Below are positions 8,775-16,756 of a stretch of DNA of 64,000 bases, piece after piece; within the stretch, counting starts at the first letter, position 1; the number at the start of each line of letters is the position of its first letter. The stretch is from positions 311,733 through 375,732 of the forward strand of contig NZ_FOET01000002.1 in NCBI RefSeq assembly GCF_900110735.1, in the 5' to 3' direction. A program made the translations under genes and the position numbers. Below the pieces are notes generated by a model, which was given only the letters and a program-made list of their open reading frames with translations, ran no database searches and had not been told where the DNA came from. This stretch comes from Streptomyces radiopugnans. Its GTDB lineage: Bacteria > Actinomycetota > Actinomycetes > Streptomycetales > Streptomycetaceae.

Positions 8775-9706
8775 TGCGGCAGGATGGCCCGGTGGCGGAA
8801 CCGGGGGACGTGGAGCGGGAGTTCGGAGCGCTGGGTGCCCGGGTGCGGCTGCACGCGCGCTGCGTGGACTGCGGGCGGCAGACGGGGACCGGGGCGGACG
8901 AGCCGGTGGTGCTGGCCTCGGTCGTCAAGGTCCCGCTGGTGCTGGAGTTCGCCCGGCAGGCGGCGTACGGCCAGCTTGATCCGGCCGAGCGGGTGCTGGT
9001 GCGGCAGGCGGACCGGCTGGGCGGCACGGGCACGGCCGGCTGCCGGGACGACGTGGAGATGAGCCTGCGCGATCTGGCGTTCCTCGCCCTGTCGGTGAGC
9101 GACAACACCGCCGCCGACGTGCTGTTCCGCAGGGTGGGCACCGACACGGTGGCGCTGCTGGCGCGGGAGCTGGGGCTGGAGGGCACGCGGATCGCCGGAT
9201 CGCCCCGGGACCTGCTGGAGAGCGTGCTGGCGGAGGTGGGCGCCGCCGATCCCGCCGCGTTCGCCGCCGTCTACCCCACGCTCTCCCCCGAGCGGATACG
9301 CTCCCTGCCCACGTCGGACCCGCGGCGCACCAACAGCGGCACCGCCCGGGACATGACCCGGCTGCTCGCCCTGATCTGGACCGACCGCGCCGGGCCGCCG
9401 CGGGCGTGCGCCGAGGTCAGGGAGCTGATGGCGCGGCAGGTGAGCTGGCACCGGCTGGCGGCGGCCTTCCCCGAGGAGGTCGCGGTCGCCGCGAAGTCGG
9501 GCACCCTGCCCGGCGTCCGCAACGAGATCGGCGTCGTCTCCCCGCCCGGTGGCGGCCGTTACGCGGTCGCGGTGTTCACCGAGACCGAGAGCCTCGACCG
9601 GCGCCGCCCGGACCTCGACGCGGCGATCGGCGCGGCGGGGCGGGCGGCGGTGGAGGCGCTGTACGGCTGCTGCGATCAGCCCTCTTCCGGCCGCCGCACC
9701 GCGTAG
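8774..9706 (+). CDS. Class A beta-lactamase-fold serine hydrolase
   Basis: 310 residues with the three penicillin-recognising motifs in order: Ser49-x-x-Lys52 (SVVK), Ser109-Asp110-Asn111 (SDN) and Lys241-Ser-Gly (KSG). No signal peptide or membrane segment is evident, so it would be cytoplasmic, unlike true secreted beta-lactamases; no Glu166-type motif is obvious. A peptidase or esterase-like role is possible. The start is uncertain: GTG at 8774 lies at the tip of a terminator stem, and GTG at 8792 (preceded by AGGA) is a good alternative. The end overlaps the convergent LysR gene by 31 bases. Confidence 0.8.
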   Translation: MRQDGPVAEPGDVEREFGALGARVRLHARCVDCGRQTGTGADEPVVLASVVKVPLVLEFARQAAYGQLDPAERVLVRQADRLGGTGTAGCRDDVEMSLRDLAFLALSVSDNTAADVLFRRVGTDTVALLARELGLEGTRIAGSPRDLLESVLAEVGAADPAAFAAVYPTLSPERIRSLPTSDPRRTNSGTARDMTRLLALIWTDRAGPPRACAEVRELMARQVSWHRLAAAFPEEVAVAAKSGTLPGVRNEIGVVSPPGGGRYAVAVFTETESLDRRRPDLDAAIGAAGRAAVEALYGCCDQPSSGRRTA

Positions 9707-10683
9707 ACCACGTCCCAGGGGCGCGGCGCGCCGTCCGACTCCGCCGTCCTCGGTCCGGGCCGCCCGGCCAGGAACTCGCCCGTCCCGCCCGCCTCGGCGC
9801 GCAGCGCGGCCGTCGCGGTGGCCGCCAGGCGCCGGGCGGCCGGATGGGGCGCCGCGGCCGGCCGCACGAAGGAGACCGGCCACCGCGGGCCGTCCGTGCC
9901 GAGCGGACGCCACAGGACGCGGGGTTCCTTGCGGGCCACGGCCTCGTGCGCGAGGGCGGCCCCGCGCCCGGCGATCACCAGGCCCATCACCACCTCGGGG
10001 CTTCCCGCGTGGACGATCCGGGACGGGTGCCAGCCCTGCGCGCGGCAGGCGCCGAGGGTGGCGTCGTACAGGCCCGGCGCCGCCTGCCGGGGAAAGATCA
10101 CCAGCGGGCTGCCGCCGAGCGCGGCCAGGGGCAGCGGGCCCGTCCCCGCCTGCGGGGAATCCCGGGGCAGGACGACGCCCAGCGGCAGACCGGTGGCCGG
10201 TTCGCCCACCAGTCCGGCCGGCTGCAGTTCCACCGGGTGCTGGAGGAGTCCGGCGTCCAGCTCCCTGTCGGCCAGCAGCCGCACCTGCTCGGCGGTGCTC
10301 AGCTCCCTCGGCTCCACCTGCACACCCGGGGCCTCGGCGGCGAAGGCGGTCAGCATCCGGGCCAGCACGCGTCCGGGCAGCTCCGGCGGCACCCCGATCC
10401 GCAGCGTCCCGTGCTCGCCGCGGTGGGCGCGGGCGACCAGGGTCCGCATCCGCTCGGCCCGGGCCAGCAGCTCACCGGACTCGGCCAGCAGCGTCTCGCC
10501 CGCGGCGGTCAGCCGTACGCCGCGCGAGGTGCGGTCGAACAACCGCGCACCGAGCTCCTCCTCCAGCGAGCGGACGCTCCGGCTCAGCGGCGGCTGGGCC
10601 ATGTGCAGCCGTTCCGCCGCCCGCCCGAAGTGCAGCTCCTCGGCGACGGCCCGGAAGTACCTCAGGTGCCGTAACAGGTCCAC
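9676..10683 (-). CDS. LysR-family transcriptional regulator
   Basis: 335 residues. The N-terminal winged HTH (LRHLRYFRAVAEELHFGRAA, then AQPPLSRSVRSLEEELGARL) is a textbook LysR DNA-binding domain at residues 4-60, followed by the two-lobed effector domain. The start is GTG at 10683; an upstream extension of the frame has no LysR features. It is divergent from the exported metallo-hydrolase gene, with an 8-bp-arm palindrome in the 83-base spacer. LysR proteins usually control the divergent gene, so that hydrolase is the likely target. The effector is unknown. Confidence 0.9.
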   Translation of the reverse strand: MDLLRHLRYFRAVAEELHFGRAAERLHMAQPPLSRSVRSLEEELGARLFDRTSRGVRLTAAGETLLAESGELLARAERMRTLVARAHRGEHGTLRIGVPPELPGRVLARMLTAFAAEAPGVQVEPRELSTAEQVRLLADRELDAGLLQHPVELQPAGLVGEPATGLPLGVVLPRDSPQAGTGPLPLAALGGSPLVIFPRQAAPGLYDATLGACRAQGWHPSRIVHAGSPEVVMGLVIAGRGAALAHEAVARKEPRVLWRPLGTDGPRWPVSFVRPAAAPHPAARRLAATATAALRAEAGGTGEFLAGRPGPRTAESDGAPRPWDVVYAVRRPEEG

Positions 10684-10690
10684 GCTGGGA

Positions 10691-10710
10691 CGATACCGTT
10701 TCCGGTATCG
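10691..10710. promoter_or_regulatory. Inverted repeat, candidate LysR operator
   Basis: CGATACCG (10691-10698) and CGGTATCG (10703-10710) are perfect 8-bp arms around TTTC. The site lies 7 bases upstream of the LysR GTG and 57 bases upstream of the divergent ATG. Confidence 0.6.
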
Positions 10711-10766
10711 CCGGGAACGGTTTTCGATCTTGGACGGGCCGCCGTCGCACGTGCTCTGATCACGGC

Positions 10767-11822
10767 ATGCGACCACTTCCCCGATCCTCTCGCCCCTCCC
10801 TTTCCTCCCCCGCCCGCACCTCCCCGGTGTCCCGGCGCGGTCTGCTCGGCGCCTCGGCGGCCGGTGGTCTGGCCGCCGCCGGCCTGACCGCGGCCGTCCC
10901 GGCCGGCGCGGCGCAGCCGGCGGCCCGCCCCGCGCGTTCCGATCGCCCCGAGCCGGGCGGGTCCGGCTTCCGGCTGCGCTGGCTGGGCAACAACGGCTGG
11001 GAGATCCGCGTGGAGCGGCCCGGCGCCGCACCCGCCACCGTGCTCGTGGACCCGTGGCTGACCCGCTTCCGCACCGGCACCTACTCCCGTAAGGGGGCCG
11101 ACCCGGAGACGCCGGTGACCGTCGACCGGGCCGCCATCGACCGCCACCGGCTGCGCGCCGACCAGATCCTGGTCACCCACGGCCACTACGACCACATGCC
11201 CGACGTACCGCATCTGGCGGCCCGTACCGGCGCCACCGTGCTGGGCACCGAGAGCCACGCCAACATGATGCTGGCGCTCGCCCGGCCGGAGGAGCGGCGC
11301 GCCCTGGAGGAGCAGTTGTCGGTGGTGCGCGGCGGCGAGCACATCCGCTTCGAGGGCTACTCGGTCCGGGTGCTGCGCTCCCTGCACTCCATGCCGGGGC
11401 CGCGTGCCCGGGTGCCCTTCCCCGGCACCCGCCCCGGCGGCCCGCCGCCCCGCCCGAGGACCATCGCCGACCTCGTCGAGGGCGAGACCCTGGCGTACGC
11501 GGTCACCAGCGAGGCCACCGGCTTCACCCTGGTGAACTTCGGCGGCTCCAACTTCAGCGCCGCCGACCTGGCCGGGCTCGCCCCGGACCTGGCGATGATC
11601 CAGCCCGGCGGTTCCACCGTGCACGACTACGTGCCGCGCCTGCTGTCCTGCCTGGGCCACCCGCCCTACGTCGTGCCCACCCACTGGGACGACTTCGACG
11701 AGCCGCTGGACGCGCCGGCCGTGGACTGGGGCGGCCTGGAGGGCCTGCGCAGGGCGGTGGAGGAGGCGAGCCCGCACACGCGCTTCGTGGTCGTCGACCA
11801 CCTGGAGGCGTTCACGCCCTGA
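10767..11822 (+). CDS. Tat-exported metallo-beta-lactamase-fold hydrolase
   Basis: 351 residues. The N-terminus has a twin-arginine signal (VSRRGLLGASAAG, about residues 25-37) followed by a hydrophobic stretch and an Ala-rich cleavage region near residue 55. The mature part is a metallo-beta-lactamase fold with the metal motif His138-x-His140-x-Asp142-His143 in THGHYDHMP and further ligands downstream (PTHWDDFDE). The opening LGNNGWEIRV and overall layout resemble the lipid-hydrolase-like (NAPE-PLD/UlaG-related) branch. Acts outside the membrane. The start is ATG at 10767. The substrate is not recognisable. Confidence 0.85.
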   Translation: MRPLPRSSRPSLSSPARTSPVSRRGLLGASAAGGLAAAGLTAAVPAGAAQPAARPARSDRPEPGGSGFRLRWLGNNGWEIRVERPGAAPATVLVDPWLTRFRTGTYSRKGADPETPVTVDRAAIDRHRLRADQILVTHGHYDHMPDVPHLAARTGATVLGTESHANMMLALARPEERRALEEQLSVVRGGEHIRFEGYSVRVLRSLHSMPGPRARVPFPGTRPGGPPPRPRTIADLVEGETLAYAVTSEATGFTLVNFGGSNFSAADLAGLAPDLAMIQPGGSTVHDYVPRLLSCLGHPPYVVPTHWDDFDEPLDAPAVDWGGLEGLRRAVEEASPHTRFVVVDHLEAFTP

Positions 11823-11851
11823 CGCGCCCGGTGCCCCGCCCTCAGACGCCG

Positions 11852-11891
11852 GGGCCGCGGCCCGCCGGTCTTCGCCGAAGGGTCGCGGCCC
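11852..11891. terminator. Hairpin between convergent genes
   Basis: GGGCCGCGGCCC (11852-11863) and GGGTCGCGGCCC (11880-11891) pair along 12 bp with one G-U, around a 16-base loop containing TTCG. It lies between the convergent hydrolase and universal-stress genes and could serve both. Confidence 0.55.
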
Positions 11892-11921
11892 GGGGTGCGG
11901 CGCCGTCGCGGCGGGCGTGCC

Positions 11922-12812
11922 TCAGTCGAGCGGGACGACGGCGACGGGCGCCTTGGAGTGGTGCATGACCGCGTGGGCGACCGGCCCGATGTGGAAGCCG
12001 ATCGGCGAGCGGCGGTTGCGGCGGCCGACGACGACCAGTGAGGCGTCCCCGGAGGCCTCCGTCAGATGGCGGGCGGCCCTGCCCACCACGGCCTGTGCCC
12101 TCACCTCGACGTCCGGGTACTTCTCCCGCCAGTGGCGCAGCGCGTCGTTCAGTGCCCGGGAGCTCTCCTCGGCCAGGTCGGTGGCCAGGCGGGGGTCGAC
12201 GGCGATGGGGTCGACGCCGTAGACCAGCGGCGGGTTCCAGCCGTGGACGACCCGCAGCGCGGCGCCGCGCCGGGCGGCGGCTTCGAAGCCGAACTCGATC
12301 AGCTCGTCGGCCGGCCGGTACAGCTCCAGTCCCATGACGACGTCGCGGGACTCGTCGGAGGGCTCGGTGCCCTCCGGTCCGCCCTCCTCCGGCGTTCCGG
12401 CCCGCACCAGCACCACCGGGCACTTCACGCGGGCGACGGTGGCCAGGCCGACGGAGCCGATCAGGAAGCCGGCCACGGGTCCCAGTCCGCGTGTGCCGAC
12501 GACCAGTACCTCGGCCTGCTCGGCGACCGCGGTCAGCACCTCGGGGGGACGGCCGGTGAGCTGGTCGGTGGTGATCTCCAGCCCCGGGTGGCGGCGTGCG
12601 AGGTCGTTCGCCGCCTCGCGCGGGATCCGCTGGGCCCAGTGCTGCCGGGTCTCGGGGTCGGCGAATGAGTCCGGAGGGGTGAAGGGGTCGGGCTCCCGCA
12701 CGTGGACGAGGTGCAGCGGCACCCCGCGCCGTACCGCCTCCCGGGCCGCCCAGCCGGCGGCGGCCAGGCTCTCGGCCGAGCCGTCCACTCCCACGGTGAC
12801 CGTACGTACCAT
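11922..12812 (-). CDS. Universal stress protein, two UspA domains
   Basis: 296 residues made of two UspA repeats (about 1-145 and 155-296). The first repeat has the full ATP-binding signature G-x2-G-x9-G-S (GTRGLGPVAGFLIGS). The second has a degenerate version (GRRNRRSPIGFHIGP), so only one site probably binds ATP. The start is ATG at 12812 with GGAGGT six bases upstream; the GTG one codon earlier is too close to that site. Two DosR-like boxes lie about 80 and 103 bases upstream. Double-domain USPs are classic members of actinobacterial dormancy regulons, which fits the DevR-like regulator at 15451. Confidence 0.92.
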   Translation of the reverse strand: MVRTVTVGVDGSAESLAAAGWAAREAVRRGVPLHLVHVREPDPFTPPDSFADPETRQHWAQRIPREAANDLARRHPGLEITTDQLTGRPPEVLTAVAEQAEVLVVGTRGLGPVAGFLIGSVGLATVARVKCPVVLVRAGTPEEGGPEGTEPSDESRDVVMGLELYRPADELIEFGFEAAARRGAALRVVHGWNPPLVYGVDPIAVDPRLATDLAEESSRALNDALRHWREKYPDVEVRAQAVVGRAARHLTEASGDASLVVVGRRNRRSPIGFHIGPVAHAVMHHSKAPVAVVPLD

Positions 12813-12885
12813 CACAACACCTCCGTTGACGGGCGGCTCTGTGCCGCCGTGTTCTCATGATCGATCCGGGTACCCGCGTTCGGCA

Positions 12886-12923
12886 GGGGTCACTGGTCCC
12901 TTCCGCGCGGGCCCAATGTCCTG
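12886..12923 (-). promoter_or_regulatory. Pair of DevR/DosR-like boxes upstream of the universal stress gene
   Basis: GGGTCACTGGTCCC (12887-12900) and GGGCCCAATGTCCT (12909-12922) fit GGG-N-C-N4-G-N-CCC, the second with one mismatch. Their centres are 22 bp apart. This is the architecture of the M. tuberculosis DosR half-site pair (core GGGACTWWAGTCSS). A -10-like GATCAT on the minus strand (12857-12862) lies about 31 bases downstream of the proximal box centre, so the proximal box would be near -42. Confidence 0.6.
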
Positions 12924-13018
12924 CGGGGCCCGCCGTGCTGTCCCGGGGGATCGGCCGGGAGGTCCGCAAGGGGCGGCGGGGCGGTGGAGACGCGGCGGAG
13001 ACGGCGGGGGAAAAACGG

Positions 13019-13053
13019 CCGGCCCGCGGCGCCTCGGGGGCGCCGCGGGCCGG
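13019..13053 (-). terminator. Intrinsic terminator of the DoxX-like gene
   Basis: A perfect 15-bp stem: CCGGCCCGCGGCGCC (13019-13033) and GGCGCCGCGGGCCGG (13039-13053) with a 5-base loop. Read on the minus strand it is followed within three bases by five T residues (13011-13015), so it is a rho-independent terminator for the gene ending at 13077. Confidence 0.8.
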
Positions 13054-13076
13054 TGGTCCGCTCGGGGGCGGCGGGT

Positions 13077-13712
13077 TCACCGCAGCCAGGGGAGGCTGCG
13101 GACCAGGGGCAGCCGGGCCCACCACCGGCCCAGCCCCCAGGTGTCGCCCGCCGCCGCGACCGCCAGGACGATCATGACGGCGGCGTACATCACGTGGTAG
13201 TCCACGAGCGGGTTGGTCGACATGCTGGGGCTGCCGTCCGACAGGTGCTGGGCCAGGGGCCACTCCGCGGCCCACATCAGCGCCATCATCACGGTGCCGG
13301 CGACCGCCGTGAGCCGCAGTGCGACGCCGGCGGTCAGGGCCAGGCCGATGCCGAGCAGGCCCAGCATGAACAGCCAGTCCGCCCAGGCGGCCCCGGCGAT
13401 GTCGTGGAAGAACGACTCCAGGGGGCCGACGGTCACGCCGCTGAGGAAGCCCTCCGTGGGCGAGCCGCCCTCGATCCAGGCCCGCTCGGCGGGGGTCGCG
13501 TAGCCCAGACCGAAGGTCTTGTCCGCGAACGCCCACAGGAAGACGAACCCGGTCGCGAAGCGGAGCCCGGCCAGGACGCGGGCCGCGGCCGACGCCGCCG
13601 GCACCGCGGCCGCCGCGGCCGCCGTCTCACCGGACGCGGGTGCGGTCCGGGTGGTGCGCCACACCGGGAGGCGGAACCCCCGGTGTCCGTGCGTGTGGCC
13701 GTGGACTGCCAT
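13077..13712 (-). CDS. DoxX-like integral membrane protein
   Basis: 211 residues with four hydrophobic segments: around GLRFATGFVFLWAFADKTFG, WLFMLGLLGIGLALTAGVAL, LTAVAGTVMMALMWAAEW and YHVMYAAVMIVLAVAAAG. The spacing and the FLWAFADK and ALMWAAEWP motifs fit the DoxX/DoxD-like family, small membrane proteins linked to quinone or thiosulfate redox and membrane oxidoreductase complexes. The N-terminus is a charged, Ala-rich extension of about 45 residues. I chose ATG at 13712 because AAGGGG lies nine bases upstream; ATG at 13721 abuts that site. The divergent spacer to the next gene carries two DosR-like boxes. The exact role is unknown. Confidence 0.8.
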   Translation of the reverse strand: MAVHGHTHGHRGFRLPVWRTTRTAPASGETAAAAAAVPAASAAARVLAGLRFATGFVFLWAFADKTFGLGYATPAERAWIEGGSPTEGFLSGVTVGPLESFFHDIAGAAWADWLFMLGLLGIGLALTAGVALRLTAVAGTVMMALMWAAEWPLAQHLSDGSPSMSTNPLVDYHVMYAAVMIVLAVAAAGDTWGLGRWWARLPLVRSLPWLR

Positions 13713-13791
13713 CTCACTCATCCCCTTCGCGGAAATCGGCCCGCCGGTCGGGCACGTTCACACCGTCTCGCGGCGGCGGGCGGCGCAGCAG

Positions 13792-13827
13792 GGGTCCGCG
13801 GGCCCGTGTGCGGGGGCCGAAGGTCCC
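13792..13827. promoter_or_regulatory. Pair of DevR/DosR-like boxes between the DoxX-like and cNMP-domain genes
   Basis: GGGTCCGCGGGCCC (13792-13805) and GGGCCGAAGGTCCC (13814-13827) both fit GGG-N-C-N4-G-N-CCC exactly, with centres 22 bp apart. For the minus strand, GACGGT (13762-13767) lies about 31 bases from the nearer box. The rest of the 306-base spacer 13713-14018 holds a degenerate third half-box near 13845 and the GGGAGG ribosome-binding site before 14019. Confidence 0.65.
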
Positions 13828-14018
13828 GCCTCCGGTCCCCGTACGGCCCCTGCCCCGGTGTCGGGAGGAATCCGACGATGACGGTGAGGCTCCACTTCCC
13901 GGTCGCGGGAGTACAACGGGAGTAGAGGGAGCGGCGGCGGACCGCCACGGCGCCCGCACCGGAACCGGAAGCGGACGCCTCCGCGCACACCACCCACTCA
14001 CCGCCAGGGAGGCCCGCC

Positions 14019-14480
14019 ATGATCGTCACCGCCAACAACCTGCTCGGTGCGCTGCCTCCGGAGAGCCGCGAGCGGCTGCTGGAACTCGCGCGCGAGGTCT
14101 CCTTCCCCGCCGGCGCCCGCATCTCCGAGGAGGGCCACCGGGCCGACCGGTTCTGGGTGATCCGCACCGGCTCGGTCACCCTCGACATGCGGGTGCCCGG
14201 CCGCCGCCCGGCGGCGGTCGAGACCCTCTCCCACGGCGACCTGCTGGGCTGGTCCTGGCTCTTCCCGCCCTACACCTGGCAGTTGGGCGCCGAGGCGCTC
14301 AGCCCGGTGCGGGCCCTGGAGTTCGACGCCGCCCGGGTGCGGGAGCTGTGCGACGCCGACCCGGTCCTGGGGCGCGCGGTGGCCCTGCGGATGGCCGAGA
14401 TCATCTCGCACCGGCTGCAGGCCGCCCGCACCCGGCTGCTGGACCTGTACGGGCCCTACGGAAGCGGGCCCATGCCGTGA
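14019..14480 (+). CDS. Stand-alone cyclic-nucleotide-binding-domain protein
   Basis: 153 residues consisting of a single cNMP-binding beta-roll (residues 10-135), with the glycine turns FPAGARISEEG and RTGSVTLDM and a C-terminal helix. There is no HTH after it, so it is not a Crp-type regulator but a sensor or scaffold subunit. The phosphate-cassette Arg/Glu pair is not obvious (LSHGDLLGWSWLFPP replaces it), so ligand binding may differ from cAMP. The start is ATG at 14019 with GGGAGG seven bases upstream. The next gene begins 45 bases on in the same direction with no hairpin, suggesting an operon with the CBS-BON protein. Confidence 0.85.
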   Translation: MIVTANNLLGALPPESRERLLELAREVSFPAGARISEEGHRADRFWVIRTGSVTLDMRVPGRRPAAVETLSHGDLLGWSWLFPPYTWQLGAEALSPVRALEFDAARVRELCDADPVLGRAVALRMAEIISHRLQAARTRLLDLYGPYGSGPMP

Positions 14481-14525
14481 CGCGCGCCCCTGCGCGCCAC
14501 GGCGGACGATCTCGAGGAGGACAGC

Positions 14526-15227
14526 ATGGACAGTGCGGACAGCGCGGGCACGATGGGCGGCGCGGAAGCCACGGACGGCGCCCCGCACACCCCGCACACC
14601 GTCGGCGACGTGATGAGCCAGACCGTCGTCTCCGTGGGCCGGGACGCCCCGTTCAAGCAGATCGTGATGACCATGGAGCAGTGGAAGGTCAGCGCTCTGC
14701 CGGTGCTGGAGGGCGAGGGCCGCGTCGTCGGCGTCGTCTCCGAGGCGGACCTGCTGCCCAAGGAGGAGTTCCGGGACGGCGACCCCAGCCGCATGGAGCA
14801 GCTTCGGCGCCCGGAGGAGCTGGCCCGGGTGGGGGCGGTGACCGCGGGCGAGCTGATGACGGCGCCGGCGGTGTGCGTCCGCGCCCGCGCCACGCTGGCC
14901 GAGGCGGCGCGGATCATGGCGCGCCGGCGCGTCAAGCGCCTGCCCGTGATCGACGCCGACGGCCTGCTGGTCGGCGTCGTCAGCCGCGGGGACCTGCTGA
15001 AGGTCTTCCTGCGCCCGGACGAGGACATCGCCCGGGAGGTGCGCCGGGACGTCGTCGAGCCCCTCTTCCCCGGCAGGGACCGGAGCGTGGGGGTGCGGGT
15101 GGCGGACGGCGTGGTGACCTTCACAGGTGAGATCCGCAACACCGCCCTGGTCCCGGTGGCCGCCCGGATGGCGCGGTCGGTGGAGGGGGTGGTGGACGTC
15201 GGGTTCGACCTGGCGCGGTCCGCGTGA
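14526..15227 (+). CDS. CBS-pair and BON-domain protein
   Basis: 233 residues: a CBS domain from residue ~24 (TVGDVMSQTVVSVGRDAPF), a second CBS around 115-165 (TAGELMTAPAVCVRARATL, then GDLLKVF), and a C-terminal BON domain (VGVRVADGVVTFTGEIRNTA, residues ~180-230). CBS pairs bind adenosyl nucleotides and sense energy state; BON domains bind lipids or membranes. This CBS-BON architecture is recurrent in actinobacterial hypoxia regulons. The start is ATG at 14526 with GAGGAG just upstream. A paralogue with the same domain order is at 36080-36724. Confidence 0.9.
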   Translation: MDSADSAGTMGGAEATDGAPHTPHTVGDVMSQTVVSVGRDAPFKQIVMTMEQWKVSALPVLEGEGRVVGVVSEADLLPKEEFRDGDPSRMEQLRRPEELARVGAVTAGELMTAPAVCVRARATLAEAARIMARRRVKRLPVIDADGLLVGVVSRGDLLKVFLRPDEDIAREVRRDVVEPLFPGRDRSVGVRVADGVVTFTGEIRNTALVPVAARMARSVEGVVDVGFDLARSA

Positions 15228-15359
15228 GCCGCCGGTGACCGAAGGCGGCCACCGGTGACCGTCGGTGACCGCCGAGGGCCGCTGGTGGCGGAGCCGGCGT
15301 CCGGGGCGGCGTGCCGGTATCGGGCGGCCCCGCGTTCCCGCCCGCGCGTGCGGGCGGTG

Positions 15360-15373
15360 GGGCCGTTGGGCCC
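15360..15373 (+). promoter_or_regulatory. DevR/DosR-like box upstream of the response regulator gene
   Basis: GGGCCGTTGGGCCC fits GGG-N-C-N4-G-N-CCC. A -10-like CAGGAT starts at 15398, about 31 bases past the box centre, predicting a transcript start near 15410 and possible autoregulation of the gene starting at 15451. I see no second box 22 bp away. Confidence 0.55.
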
Positions 15374-15450
15374 TGGCGCCGGACGGGCGGGTCGGGGCAG
15401 GATCGTGGGGCAGGGGGGCGTGCCCCTGACCGACAGCGTGAAGGATCCGT

Positions 15451-16158
15451 ATGACCCAGGCCCAGCAGTTCTCACCACAGGACCCGATCCGGGTGTTCCT
15501 CCTCGACGACCACGAGGTGGTACGGCGCGGCGTGCACGACATGCTGGACGCCGAGCCCGACATCGAGGTGGTCGGCGAGGCCGGCACGGCCGAGCAGGCC
15601 CTCGCGCGCGGCCCGGCCCTGCGCCCTCACGTGGCCGTCCTGGACGTGCGCCTGCCCGACGGCAACGGCATCGCCGTCTGCCGCGAGCTGCGCTCGCGGA
15701 TGCCGGAGCTGGCCTGTCTGATGCTGACCTCGTTCGACGACGACGACGCGCTGCTGGACGCGATCATGGCCGGTGCCTCCGGCTACGTCCTCAAGCAGAT
15801 CAAGGGCTCGGACCTGATCGCCGCCGTGCGCACCGTCGCCTCCGGGCAGTCCATGCTGGACCCGGCGACCACGGCGCGGCTGATGAACAGCCTGCGGGTG
15901 CAGGACACCGAGAAGCCCGCCGAGGAGCCGCAGGACGCCGCACTGGCCTCGCTGACCCCCCGCGAGCGCGACATCCTGGCCCTGATCGGCGAGGGGATGA
16001 CCAATCGGCAGATCGGCCGGCAGCTGTACCTGTCGGAGAAGACGGTCAAGAACAACATCTCCCGGCTGCTGGCGAAGCTGGGGGTGGAGCGGCGCGTCCA
16101 GGCCGCCGTCATCGCCACCCAGACCGCCCCGCACTCCACGGGACAGCAGCCGCGCTGA
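15451..16158 (+). CDS. devR: DevR/DosR-like response regulator (NarL/LuxR type)
   Basis: 235 residues: a receiver domain with the acidic pair Asp19/Asp20, phospho-acceptor Asp65 (LDVRLPDG), Thr93 and Lys115, then a LuxR-type HTH whose C-terminal block ([16 protein letters not shown]) is nearly the same as the DNA-binding helices of M. tuberculosis DevR. The N-terminus is about 10 residues longer than DevR, which puts the acceptor Asp at 65 instead of 54. No sensor kinase gene is adjacent, so its DevS-type partner must be elsewhere. It probably activates the surrounding genes through the boxes at 12886, 13792, 15360 and 16241. The symbol reflects family similarity, not proof of function. Confidence 0.9.
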   Translation: MTQAQQFSPQDPIRVFLLDDHEVVRRGVHDMLDAEPDIEVVGEAGTAEQALARGPALRPHVAVLDVRLPDGNGIAVCRELRSRMPELACLMLTSFDDDDALLDAIMAGASGYVLKQIKGSDLIAAVRTVASGQSMLDPATTARLMNSLRVQDTEKPAEEPQDAALASLTPRERDILALIGEGMTNRQIGRQLYLSEKTVKNNISRLLAKLGVERRVQAAVIATQTAPHSTGQQPR

Positions 16159-16209
16159 GCCGGTCCGCGGAGGCGGGCGGGGCCGGCGTACCGGGCGGGG
16201 GCCGCACAC

Positions 16210-16229
16210 CGGGCGGCACCGCCCGTTTT
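16210..16229 (+). terminator. Intrinsic terminator of the response regulator gene
   Basis: CGGGCG and CGCCCG around GCAC (16210-16225), followed by TTTT. It lies 50 bases after the devR-like stop and just upstream of the next box. Confidence 0.6.
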
Positions 16230-16240
16230 CGCCCCGGATG

Positions 16241-16254
16241 GGGCCGACCGGCCC
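16241..16254 (+). promoter_or_regulatory. DevR/DosR-like box upstream of the PPOX gene
   Basis: GGGCCGACCGGCCC, with perfect 6-bp arms around AC. The -10-like CACCAT (16278-16283) puts transcription start at the ATG (16290), giving a leaderless message with the box centred at about -42, the classic activator position for DosR. Confidence 0.65.
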
Positions 16255-16289
16255 TACCCCCGCCCGGGTGGCGCGCGCACCATGGACGC

Positions 16290-16718
16290 ATGCACCGACA
16301 CGACGGCTTCCGCGAGCTCGACCGGCAGGAGTGCCTGGACCTGCTGGCCCAGGTCCCTCTGGGACGCATCGTCTACACCGAGAACGCGCTGCCCGCCGTC
16401 CTCCCCGTCAACTTCTTCCTGGACCGCGACCAGGCGGTGGTCCTGCGCACCTCGGGCGCGTCCCGGATGGCCCGCGCGGTGGACACCAGCGTGGTGGCCT
16501 TCGAGGTGGACCGGTTCGACGAGGCGACGCGCTCCGGCTGGAGCGTGGTCGTCACCGGGCGCGCCTCGAAGGTGACCGATCCCGGTGAGGCCGAGCGGCT
16601 GGGCCTGTCCGGGCCCCCGTCCTGGGCGCCGATCGAGGACGGGGTCTATGTGCGGATCGAACCGGAACTGGTGACCGGCCGGGTGCTGGACGACGTCTCC
16701 CCCACCGGGACCGTCTGA
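16290..16718 (+). CDS. Pyridoxamine-5'-phosphate-oxidase-like flavin-binding protein
   Basis: 142 residues of the split-barrel PPOX fold: ELDRQECLDLLAQVPLGRIV opens the first strand-helix unit, ALPAVLPVNFFLDRDQAVVL the barrel core, and WSVVVTGRASKV the flavin-side strand. This pattern is that of small flavin/F420-binding PPOX proteins common in actinobacterial dormancy regulons (nitroreductase-like or redox-sensing). It would be translated from a leaderless message starting at ATG 16290. An overlapping ATG at 16282 in another frame gives no recognisable protein. It ends just before the VKOR relic. Confidence 0.87.
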   Translation: MHRHDGFRELDRQECLDLLAQVPLGRIVYTENALPAVLPVNFFLDRDQAVVLRTSGASRMARAVDTSVVAFEVDRFDEATRSGWSVVVTGRASKVTDPGEAERLGLSGPPSWAPIEDGVYVRIEPELVTGRVLDDVSPTGTV

Positions 16719-16756
16719 GCCGCAGACCCCGCGGGTGCCCCGGCCCACCGACCGTC

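Noticed and set aside
16210..16224. GGGCGG/CCGCCC palindrome considered as a second DosR-like box before the PPOX gene
   Set aside because: The fixed C at position 5 and G at position 10 are reversed, and it is followed by TTTT, so it is better read as a terminator.
11922..16718. Horizontally acquired island
   Set aside because: No tRNA, integrase, direct repeats or change in codon use at its borders; nothing supports transfer.
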